From Tieghemiomyces parasiticus (lineage: Eukaryota; Kickxellomycota; Dimargaritomycetes; Dimargaritales; Dimargaritaceae), in assembly GCA_027575765.1 (NCBI GenBank), contig JANBPT010000267.1, positions 1 through 49,503 of the forward strand: a DNA stretch of 49,503 nucleotides, written 5' to 3'. The stretch's first letter is position 1. Each line of letters opens with the position of its first letter. The notes beneath the pieces are model-generated. The model worked only from the letters and a program-made list of their open reading frames with translations, was not told the DNA's origin and did not search any database. Made by a program: the position numbers and the translations under genes. Below are positions 1-10,600 of the stretch, one piece after another.

Positions 1-1017
1 GCTTGCGGTCCGTCCTTCCCTATCCGTCCGGGGGCATGAGGATCATCGCCATATTACCCCATCCCCTCATTTTTCTGTGACCGACCCTCCCCTTCCCTCC
101 TCCCATATATCGGCCCACTTTGATGCAGGCCACTACTTCATCCCCCCTCTAGCTTGGAGTGCAGTTGGATAGGCGAAAGCCGGGTGCGGGCGGGACCAGA
201 TTTGTCATTCCGTTTTCAGATTGGCTCGTGCTGGTCAGCCGCCTCACGTATAAAAGGGTGACCCCCCCCCTCCTTTGCCCTCCAAGTCTCATCACTCCCC
301 TCCCACCAACTCTGTCAAAATCATCTTACAAACACCTGTCCTTTCCACCATCTACACCTCCTCCACTTTACCCCACAGCCTCACAACTCTGCTATTCTCA
401 CCCCCTCCTCCTGCACTCAACCACCATACCTCCTCTGTACTCTACAGTAATAAGTTACAACCCCCGTCCACTTTGCAAGCCTTCTTTTTCAACCCCATAC
501 CACTCGGTCTCTCTCACCACATATCACATCATATTGCCGCAGGTCACTTTTTGTAACGGATATCCTTTGAGACCCCCCCCGGATCCTCTATATCACCGCG
601 TGACTGCTTTGCTCCACCCGGTTTCACCCTAATCCTTGGTCTCTCCTGCCCTAACACTTTTTTACTTGTTCACCGGCCTGCCTGATCCCGCTCCTCGATC
701 GGGCCATTTGTTTACCCTATCCGCTCGACCGACCCTTCCCAGCCGACATATTTATCCACTGCCCTTCTTTACGACCACTTTTGGTCTCGCCTCCTTTCTA
801 CCCTTGGTTGCCCTTCCTAATCCACCCCTTTTTTTCCCCCTTCACTGTCACTGGCTTTCCGGGCCGCCAATCCCTAGATCACCATTGGCCGATTTAACTT
901 GCTTGGTAATTTTTTTTTTACCACGGTAGCCATTTGTAAACCTCCTATTCCTTTCCTTCTTCGTTGTACACCTATTTTCCCTCCCTCACCGGCTTTTACC
1001 CCTCTCCCCATTATACC
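1..1017. other. 5' flank and long ATG-free pyrimidine-rich leader
   Basis: No gene was recognised here. A TATAAAAG box lies at 249-256 on the plus strand. From there to the start codon at 1018 the plus strand is strongly C/T-rich and contains no ATG at all. Longer open frames in this stretch have skewed Pro/Ser/Leu composition typical of pyrimidine-rich DNA and begin at non-ATG codons, so I treat them as noise. The likely content is a promoter plus a long 5' UTR, possibly with a leader intron, for the gene at 1018. Confidence 0.5.
249..256 (+). promoter_or_regulatory. TATA box candidate
   Basis: The sequence is TATAAAAG on the plus strand. The first ATG downstream is the start codon at 1018, about 760 nt away. 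That is long for a TATA-driven fungal promoter unless the transcript has a long leader or a leader intron. Confidence 0.4.
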
Positions 1018-1398
1018 ATGATCTGCAACCGTTTCCTCGCCCGCCCGACCGCTGCCGTCGCCCGCCAGGCCCCCACCTCGCTACTCGCCCGCCAGCAACG
1101 GGCCTTGCCGGTGGGAGTGGCTCTGACCACCGGCGCCCGTCGGACCTACATGAACATCAGCGAGTACACGGCCCGTGACGGTATGAACGCTGAAGATGCT
1201 ACCCGGTTCCAGAATCGGGTGGACCAGGTCCTGCTGAGCTACCTCCAGGAAATCCAATCCACCCACCCGCACCGCCAGCAGCCAGCCTCGTCGGCGCCCG
1301 CTGTCCACCGTTTACGCACCCAGCAGTCGCTACCGTCGACCCATGCCCACGAGGTGGAGTACATTTACGAGGTTGACCAGATTGCCCACGAGCACTAG
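1018..1398 (+). CDS. Small predicted mitochondrial protein, function unknown (126 aa)
   Basis: The frame opens further upstream only through non-ATG codons, so I take the ATG at 1018, which follows an ATT-ATA-CC context. The first 40 or so residues are rich in Arg, Ala, Ser and Thr and lack acidic residues (for example FLARPTAAVARQAP, then LTTGARRTY). This looks like a cleavable mitochondrial presequence, with a possible cut near the ARR at about residues 40-42. The rest is soluble: an amphipathic stretch (ATRFQNRVDQVLLSYLQEI), a Pro/Ser/His linker, and an acidic, His-containing end. I do not recognise a family. It lies upstream of ferredoxin reductase in the same direction, but 986 nt apart, so there is no reason to link their functions beyond the shared predicted compartment. 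Codon use matches neighbouring real genes. Confidence 0.6.
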   Translation: MICNRFLARPTAAVARQAPTSLLARQQRALPVGVALTTGARRTYMNISEYTARDGMNAEDATRFQNRVDQVLLSYLQEIQSTHPHRQQPASSAPAVHRLRTQQSLPSTHAHEVEYIYEVDQIAHEH

Positions 1399-2384
1399 AG
1401 AGGTATACCCATGATTGAATCGAGCCGCATTTTCCGGGTCACAACGAGCCCCTTTCTTTGCTTCTCTCATGTATCTCTGTAACTATTATTTGGAATTCGC
1501 CCTCTCTCTAACCATAACACAAACGTACTCGGCTGGAATATATTGTCACCATTCATAACATGGTTGGTCCGACTACGTCCCTGTGCGCGTAGGGAGCCTG
1601 CGTACACTTGCGTAACCACCACCGGGCGGACGTTATAGCCTTTATGCCGCCACTTACTCTGTACCATTAATAAATACGTCTGCCCATCATGTCACTAGCA
1701 GTAACAGCCTCTAAATATTTACGGCCAAGCGGCGGTATATTAAACCCATCATCCGAAGAGCTTCGGATACTATGATCAGCAATGTGCAGATTTCCCCTAA
1801 CAGTAGTAACTAATGAGTGCTTGGGTCTGGGGGCTGTGCCACGGCACGTGTCTTCTCCACATGCGGGTTTTAGTGACTCCACAAGTCGTTCATTATTCCG
1901 TCAATCGCACCACACTTCAGGGTCGGTACTTTTCCTACTAATTTTCCAGCCGGCGGGGGGTACTACTGATGTGGCCCTTTACTTCCCCCTTTTCTTTCGT
2001 CTAAATGGTTCTCGCCTGGGCCTTCTATATCGAGCAATGTCCGGTGCGACCGACTATAGTGGTGTGGGGACTGTAAGACTTCATTTCATTGACGTCTTGG
2101 CCTCGGACCACCAGTCTCCCTAAAAGCCTATTTTTGGAAAAAGCTCCCCCCTCTCCCTTGCTCACGGTCCGCCCTAATCACCCGGAGGTATTCGCCTACA
2201 GCCAGTGAACCTCGTCGCCGTTTGGGCGCCCGATCCCTGTACCGATTGTAACCCCACTCCCCTCCTCCTCCTCGTTGTCCTTTTACCTGAGCCCTCACAA
2301 TCCTGTTCATAACGGTGTACTTCTTTGACATCACCGACCCATTCGACTCATTGGCCCCGTATACTTACCCTCCCATTCGAACTT
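1399..2384. other. Intergenic region, no gene seen
   Basis: This region holds the 3' flank of the small mitochondrial gene and the 5' flank of ferredoxin reductase. An AATAAA sits at 1669-1674. The scattered short frames on both strands have no recognisable content. Just before the reductase start, the reading frame is closed by a TAA at 2310-2312, and no AG acceptor occurs between that stop and the start ATG. Confidence 0.6.
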
Positions 2385-4347
2385 ATGATGGCCACTCGTC
2401 TAGCGATCGTAGGCAGCGGACCCGCCGGGTTTTATACGGCCGCTCGGTTGCTGGGTCGCGCCCCTGAGTCCCTACGCATTGACATGTTCGAATCTCTACC
2501 CATTCCCCACGGCCTGGTGCGCTACGGCGTAGCTCCTGATCACCCGGAGGTAAAGGTAAGTTGAACGGTCCGTCTCGTACCTGCTAATTGGCAAGCGGTA
2601 AAAAGAAAACAGGAAGCAGCTGGGGAGAGAGGAGTGTGTGTGGGTGGAGCGGTTTAAACTGGCGTCTTCCGGGGAAAGAGGGACGTTCTGACAGCAACGA
2701 CCGCACATCGAGCCCATATTTATAATTTTGAATTTTGTCCTCCTCACCCCTACCCTTTCCCCCCCCCCCGCCCTGGCCAACAACCTTTATCTATCTACCA
2801 CACTTGCAACTCTTACCATTCCATATTGCCAGACGGTCATCAACCGCTTCGATGAGGTGGCTGCCAGCCCGGCCTTTCGGTTCTTTGGTAACGTCACCAT
2901 CGGCCGCGACCTAACCATCGCCGATCTCCGCCGCCATTATGACGGGGTGGTCTTGGCTTACGGTGCGGCCGAGGACCGGCCGCTGGGACTGGCGGACGAG
3001 ACTACTACGCGCGGGGTAATTTCGGCGCGGGCCTTCGTCGGGTGGTACAATGGTCACCCGGATTTTCAACATCTAGCCGAGCCAACGCCCTCCGTTCCGT
3101 CCCTTTCTACGCCGTTAACCAGCGGAGTTCACCTACCCGACCTAGCCAACGTTGAAACGGCTGTCATTGTGGGCCACGGCAATGTCGCTTTGGACGTGGC
3201 CCGCGTCTTACTGACCCCGGTCGATGTGCTGGCCCGCACCGATATGCCCGAATACGCCCTGGAACATTTGCGCCGTAGCCGCGTCCGCCACGTCCACCTC
3301 CTCGGTCGCCGAGGTCCTCTCCAGGTCCAGTTTACGACTAAGGAACTCCGTGAGATGTTTCGAATCGCCGGCGGTGGGGTCAAGTTGGTGACGGATTACC
3401 CCTTACTTACCGAGGAGCTAAACCGTCACAAAGATTACATTGCCGGCCGGAGGCCGCTGAAACGGCTATTGGACCTGCTTTATAAGGAGGCCACCCATGC
3501 CACCATCGGCCAACAGAGTCCAAGTGAAACGGTCCCGTCTTCGGGTAAGACCTGGCACCTCGATTTCCTACGTACTCCGCACGCGCTCGAGCACCAACCC
3601 CTTCACCCCCCGGCAACCCCCACCCCTACCGTCACCGCGGGCGACGACCCTACCACGTTCCCGGTTCCCCCGTCGTCCTACCGTCACACCCTCACGGGAC
3701 TCGTCGTTGCTCATAACCGCCTCGTAGGTCCCGTGGAATCCGCCCGGGCCGAGCTCACCGGAGCTCTCGAGACCATTCCGACGCAGCTCCTCATGCGTAG
3801 TATCGGGTACCGTAGCACACCCATTGATCCGGATATTCCCTTTGACGGACAAGATCATATCGTGCCCAACGTGCACGGTAAAGTCGTAGTGGATGATTAC
3901 CAGTATTACCGACCCAATCGGCTGGCCTCAGCAATGGGTCCTAGTTCCTCCTCCTCCTCCTCCTCACCACTATCTGATGTAACCACTGACTACCCGACTT
4001 TCCCATTGGGTATGTATGTATCTGGGTGGCTTAAACGTGGCCCCAAGGGTGTCATCGTGTCTACCATGAATGATGCTTTTGAGACTGCCGAGACCATCCT
4101 GGTTGACCTGAACCAGAAACAGCAGCAGCAAGTGCGAGGTGGGGCCCTTTCGTCCCATGGCGAAGTGACCGGTGTCAAGGACATCAAGGAGGTTCTTCAG
4201 GAACGCCAGGTCCGACCGGTGACGTATCAGGACTGGAAGAAAGTCGAGCGGCACGAGTTGGCCCACGGGACGACGTTGCAGAAACCCCGCGAGAAAGTGA
4301 CTCACCTCGACCGGGTCTGGGAGATCTTGAGAACTCAGGCCCCTTAG
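2385..4347 (+). CDS. Adrenodoxin/ferredoxin-NADP+ reductase, mitochondrial-type (561 aa)
   Basis: This FAD enzyme passes electrons from NADPH to mitochondrial ferredoxin (yeast Arh1, human FDXR), feeding Fe-S cluster and heme A synthesis. There are two exons, 2385-2555 and 2833-4347, with a GTAAGT...CAG intron in phase 0. The splice joins HPEVK to TVINRF, as in the family. The FAD motif GSGPAG is at residues 10-15 and the NADPH motif GHGNVA at 171-176. A near-C-terminal GWLKRGPKGVI segment matches the family. Homologues are near 490 residues; the excess lies in a Thr/Pro loop around residues 300-330, a poly-Ser run from a TCC microsatellite near 3950, and a QKQQQQ run near the end. Oddly, the FAD fold starts at residue 6, so no mitochondrial presequence is encoded from an ATG. 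Identity is secure; the true N-terminus is not. Confidence 0.93.
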
Positions 4348-4640
4348 AGGTAGTTCCCTTTATAATTGTTATTATTTTTGTTGTTGACCTTAGGGTGTAT
4401 CCTTTGGCAGGGTTTGGTTTTTTTACTATATCATGTTTTATTCATCATGCCGACTTGCCATCCGAACGTTCATTGTAATGCCAAAAGGTGTTAAACAACC
4501 GTTTTGGCTTTCTTGGTTATAATGGCATCAACGTAAAACTATAATAATAAAAGACGGCGTAGTTTAGCAGTAGTGCACCAAAAAATAAGAGGGGGGGTGA
4601 GTACAGGATAAGTGAATGAAAAACGCACTCGTCGATTAAG
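4348..4640. other. Shared 3' flank of two convergent genes
   Basis: The reductase (+) and the nucleoporin gene (-) converge here with only 293 nt between stop codons. An AATAAA for the plus transcript lies at 4546-4551, and one for the minus transcript at 4437-4442. If both are used, the two transcripts overlap in antisense by roughly 100 nt. Confidence 0.5.
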
Positions 4641-7600
4641 TTAGACCTCCAGGCGCTGGAGGACCCGGCGGTAAAAGTCGTTGCCCAAACGGTGGTGACG
4701 GTTCATCCGGGCGTCATCAGGGAGGGGTACCTTTACCATCGTGCGGGACTCGTCACCCAACTCGCGTTGGTCAGCGTCAACCTTCCCATCGTCCCCGCCC
4801 TCGTCCATACGATCGCCACGCAAAGTCGACCGATGGCCGACCGACGGAGTGTTGGCGGTGGTCGCTGGGAGCGGGGCATTGAACTGGCTGCTATCGAGCG
4901 AGAAGGAAGCATCGATGGGAGCTAACGAGAGGGACGTGACTAGGTGCCCGGATTTTAGGTACTGGTCGATACGTCCCATGTAGGCCGTGAGTCGCATGAT
5001 CATTTCCGAGCGGCTTACGCGGAATTTCAGCCACAAGCCCTGCACATGGTGGTGGTTGCCAGCGGTGATGGCGGTGGTGGTGGTGGTGGTGGTAGTCGAG
5101 GGTACCGAGCGAGAGCCCGCCGTCAGGGCGCCGGATGAGGCCACCAAAGGGGCGGATGACGAGGTTGTCGCCGTACCCATGTTGACTGCAGGCGAGCTAC
5201 GCATGAACGGAATGGACGTGGCGGTGAGAGGTTCCGGGGCCGGCAGATGCGGGAGCCGTTTCAGCAGGGCCTGCATACGCTGGCGAATCTGATACAGGGC
5301 TGCGTCCGGCTCCTCGCTCTGCCTACTACTGCCGAGAAAACCGCCAGCGACGGCGGGCTGAAGGTTACCTAGGATACGTGGCACGGCCTCCACAACGTCC
5401 ATGTATTCGAGGTAGAGGTGCCCACCAGTCAGCCATTCGTCCTTACCCACCGCCGCGGCACACCGGTCGATACGGTCAGTTTTAGCGTCGCTACGCATGG
5501 CATTGAGTAGACGGCGTAACGGGGCATACCGTTCGCCGAGAATCCAAGTGGGGGCCAGGTACGTCAAAACCGTTCGGTGGGCCTGATTGGGTTCACCCGC
5601 GTGAACCCAGTGCCAAGCCGCGCGGACATGGCGGCCCTGATAATTGGCATGGACGGCCAACGTAGAGTGCAGCCAGGTCCGCGGGATATTGAGGGTCTCG
5701 GTTAGAAACTCTTCGAGATCCGGGTCGATACCAATACTGTCGTCGTCGGCCGCGATGGTGGCGTGAGAATCAGTGAAATCACCAGCGGAAGCGGTAAGGG
5801 CCGAAGGGAGGTGGCGGCTAAGAAGGGCCAGGATGTGGTCACGCCGGGCGGTCGCGTCTGGGAGGAAGAGTAGCACGTAGGCCGCCCACTGCCATTCTCC
5901 GGCCGTCTCGAGTTGCCATGCGTAGGCGGCGCCCAGGCGATCCGCTGCGTGGCTGGTCACCACGGGGTGGGCCTCGCCATCGTCGCGGACTGACCCGTCA
6001 ACGAAATTGGTCAGGCCGTAGACACGCACCAACAACTGGTAGAGTGCCCAGCTCACACGCACATCCAGCGGAGACGGTGCGTAGCCGCTTGGTGCCAGGG
6101 CCCGTTCCAGGTAGTAGTTACGATCGGTATACAACTTGAGCAGAAGGTACGGCGTGCTCCACTGGTTGTTGCCTTCGTGCCGCTGCGCTGTCAGCAGGTC
6201 GTCGTTACCGCTGCCGCCGTCTTCGGTAGCCGACCACCACCAGGGGCGGGGCGCAGCGACCAGATGGTGGCCAGCCGGATCCACATCGTTGTCCACGGCC
6301 TGCTCGAAGCGGTTGATGGCATACACGAGAGACGTCGGGGCCGCCTCGTCCATTTCATCGTCCACGTCGACCATGTCCAGCTGGTCACCGTACCACACGT
6401 AAGCAGCCAGAGCTCGAGGCCAGTCCAGGCCCTCGCAGGTATGGAAGGCATAAGGGGCACCGGGGGCGGTACTGGCCGCGAACCCAAGGTGACCCGCGAG
6501 TAGCTCATAAACCCGGCGGTACCCGGCGTCGACCAGGGGAAGCGTATCGGAAGCGGTCCATTCGGCGAGCTGGGTAGCAATGGCCTCGCGGAGAGGTCCG
6601 TGGGCGTCGCCTATTTGGGCAATCAGGGTAGCAAGTCGATGGTCACGCACACGGCCGGCCAGTTGCACAGCGGTCGGGAGACGCCGGCCTACGAGGAGGT
6701 GAAACAGGGCGCGAGCCCAGTCCTGGCGGCTCAGGGCGGCCGTAACCTCGCGATGTGTCTCGGCCTCGCCGGCCGCTTGCAGCCACTGCGTAAACCGGGC
6801 CCGACGGCGCAGAAACTGTGCGTGGTCGGCTACGGGACGATCCACCCCCGCAGGCGTGTCTGGGAGCGGGTCGAAGAGGGCGGCACCGAGCTTCCAAATC
6901 AAGGGTTCCTCGGGATTGGGTGAGCCCGTGGCCAGGGCCTCGGCCAGATGCGTGAAGCGGGCGGAGGAACGCAGACGGGCCCGAGGCACACCCGCCTCGT
7001 CCTGATCCACGTCGGTGTGCTCGAGTTGTGCAGCCAGGAGGGACCGGTGCACGGCGGCACCCGTGCCCGCAGCCACCACGGCTGGGGCTTGTTGCGGGGT
7101 CGAGCGTAGCGCGAGTTGGGCCACGGTGATCACGGTGGAGGTAGATGGCACGGTGATACGATTGAGGTGCCTGTCAGCCGCCGCGATGAATGACCCACCG
7201 CCCACGACCAGACGACCACCGGGACCCCAGCCGACGCGGAAGGAGCGGCCCAGCATGGTGCCGGCGTCGGCCACTAGGTGGGCCTTGTTGGTCAAGAGGG
7301 ACCGGGATGCGGCAACACGCTGCGGGCGGTAGGGTAGCTCACGGGGAGCAGTGAACTGTACCGAGTCCTGCAGGCGCGACGAGGAGTCCATGAGGGAGCC
7401 ATCGAGCAGGTGGCTGGGAGCCGGGCGCGCATCGGGGGCCTGTAGCAAAGGGCGTGGGTAAAAGTGGGGGGATGGATTAAGAAGAGAGGGCAAGAGGGTG
7501 TTGCAGGTTAGTATTGGAGCCAAGTTGCGTCGCCAGGTATAGTGTCACGAATCTGGAAAATAACTCCACAGAACTACGTCAAGGCCCTAAATGATAGCCT

Positions 7601-10600
7601 AAAAGAAAGGTAGCGGTGGAATGGAGGACGGTATCGGCCTGGCGACCCGCGGCACACTTTATTGACAGGGCAAAGAGGAGGTAAAAGGGTGGGCCGCCAG
7701 GCACGCGTAATTGAATGAAATGAGAAAACGAGGCGATCAAAGGCGAGCGGTGGGGACAATAAAAGGCGTAGGAGGGGGATATCAAACTAAACTGTGGTGA
7801 AGTCAGGCAGTAAAGGGGCCTGGTGACCATCAACTTACTCCAAACAAGGTGGCCGATGGGTGAGGACGTGCCGCCAGACCCGAGGTCGTTGACGAGGCGG
7901 AAGGGACCGCGGCGGGAAACAGTGTCTTGGCTGTATCCCCCGCGCCCAGGTAGGCCCCGACAGGACTATCGACACGGTCACGCTTGAGAGACGGCCGGGC
8001 TTCGGCGGCAAACTCGTGGTGGTGGTAGCGGTGGGGCTGCGGGGTGGTACCCAAGTCGAGTAGACGCTGGCGGCGCGTCGTAGTCATGGGCGGCGTTGCG
8101 TACACCGAGCGGCCACCAGGACTGGCATGGGCGTCCGTGGCCATGTCGCTGTCTTCCTCGTCTAAGGAAGAGGAGTCTAGGTCACTATCGGCGGGCTGCG
8201 GTGGGACTGCAGTCGAAGGGGACGCTGCGCCCGTGCTATCGGCCGACATGGTGTGGTCCGGACGGGTCTTGGCGGCCAAGAAGGACGCGCCCAGGCGACT
8301 CGGGCCCACGGCGGCGGCCGGCCCGCGACCAATCTGAAGGTGCTTGCGGCCGGTGGCGGGGGCGCGCGGCGTGAGGGTGATGGCCGGACGGAGTGGCTGA
8401 CCACGCTTCGCCGGGCGGCGGGCGTCCCCGGCCATGGGGCCCTCTTCTTCGTCCTCGCCATCCGAGTCCAGACCATAGCGACTAAAATGCTCGACACGGA
8501 AAGTCCACACGCCTGTCTCGGGGACAAAGTCGATGAAGGTGGTCTCCGGAATTGTCTTGAGCTTCCGCATCTGACGGATCATTTTCGGGTGGTCCCGGTC
8601 AGTGATGGGGTCCCGGGTGGCCTTGTCAATGGGCCAGCACCCTTCTAGAGCGATGACGGCCGGCACATTCAGGCCTTGACCACGTGGCGGCTTGACCGAC
8701 TCGTCGGGATACACTGTGCAGCGCTGGTGGTCAAAGATGATGATGCCACCGGGTATGTCGGTGAGGTGGTCGACTGTCGTCAGGTCCACGGGCTCCAAAA
8801 AGTTAACCTGGCCAACCCCGGCCAGTCCGCACTTAAACCCGGTGACCCGACGTAGCGCCGCTTCGTCCATCCGTCGCAGTTGGTCCAGGGATGGTTTGGT
8901 CCAGTACTCGAGTTCTTCCGGGGTATTACCCCTCAGAGTGGGATCGCCCTCTCCGACCTCGTCCTCACCGACGTCCGCCAGGTGAGACGCGGTGGATTCA
9001 TCGGCGTACGAGTCCGTGCCCAGGAAGCTACCGCCGGACACATCCGTGTCACCGTGGCGGGCCGACACGGGCGTACGGGATCCAACAGATCCGCCAGCCA
9101 GCGAGGCGATGAAGCTGCTGCCGGGCTGGGTGGCCGCGCTCTCAAGGCTGGGGTCGAACGACACGCGCGGTGTACGCGGGGTCGGGGTCCCACCCATGCC
9201 GGTCGAGGGGCGCGGGGTGCGAGCGTTCAGTGGGCTGGTTAGACCACCCATAGTGTGACGGGATGCGAGCGGACTGGCAGCCCCGGACCGAACGAATGAG
9301 GAGTTGAGGGCGCCCCCCGGGGTGCCGTGACCGCTGGGTGCCAGGGTGGTTAGCCCCGAAGGCGACCCCGAGTGAAGCGGGCCGCCGAGGGACTTGCGTA
9401 CCATCAGTTTCTTGACGCTGGGGCGGGGTACGAAGGAGTCGGCGAGGGAGGTGACGTTTGCGTCGTCTAGGCTACCGCGCAGTCCAACCGGACCAGGTGA
9501 GCTGGTCAGCGAGCTCTGGTAGGGTGAGTTGGTCACGCTGAGCGGGGATGCCGCAGCGAACCCGCGTAATTTGAGTCGGTTGGCGGTGCGCGGAGTCAGG
9601 CGTAACTGCGGCGTCAGCGGGAGTTTCTTGGCGGCGGAGGAGGCCCCCACTGGCGTGCCCGTCGCGGTGCTCGGGCCACTTGACTTGAGTGGTGTGGCGG
9701 CCAGGTTGGCGCTGCTGGCCGCGCCGAAGAGTGGGTTGCGCCCGTAGGGGCTCTGGTCGACGCCAGCCTTTAAAGAGCTGCCGCTACCGCCCTGGCCGTG
9801 CTGTGGGGTGGCTAGCAGGCCGGAGGTACCAGTGCCCAGACCGAATCCACCCGCGGCACCAAAACCACCGGCCGCTGTACCCGCATTGGCATTGTTGGTG
9901 TTGCTAGCCGCACCCGTCCCGAACAGGCCGGATCCGCTGCTGCTGGTGCCAGCGCCAAAACCTAGGCCGGTATTGGAGCCGAATCCAAGCGTGGTAGTGC
10001 CTGCAGGCTTGCCAAAGAGGCCTCCCGCGGCAGAAGGCTGAGAGGTCGCTGCCGTCGAGCCGGACATGCCGAATAACGGACCAGTCCCCGCCGAAGAGGC
10101 CGGGGTCGTCTGACCAAAGGGTTTGGCGGCCCCGGCGCCACCTAAACCGAAAAGCGAGCTGCCTCCCACACCAGGAGTAGCCGCGCTGGAGGTCGACTGA
10201 CCAAACAGGTTCCCGGTTGTTCCGGCGCCCGAGGTGGCCGCCCCGAACCCGCCCAACCCTGTCCCGGTGTTGCTAGTGCCGGTTCCCATTCCGAATCCAG
10301 TGGCCTGGCTGGTGGCTGGTGCGGCGGCACTACCGAACCCACCCAAGCCGGCGCCCGAGGTTGCCGTGGAACCGAACGCGCCAAAAGACGGGGTTGGCTT
10401 GGCGGCGGTCGCGGATCCGAATCCCCCGCCAAAACCGGTGCCGGCGGCCGGGGCAGAGCTGGTACTCGCCCCACCGAAGCTACCAAATGCATTGGAGGCC
10501 GGGGCACTCGAGGTGGCAGCCCCGAATCCGGTGTTGGTGGTGGTACCACTACCGAAGCCCGGGGTGGTGTTGGTCGCGGCCCCGAAGCCTGAGCCACCAA

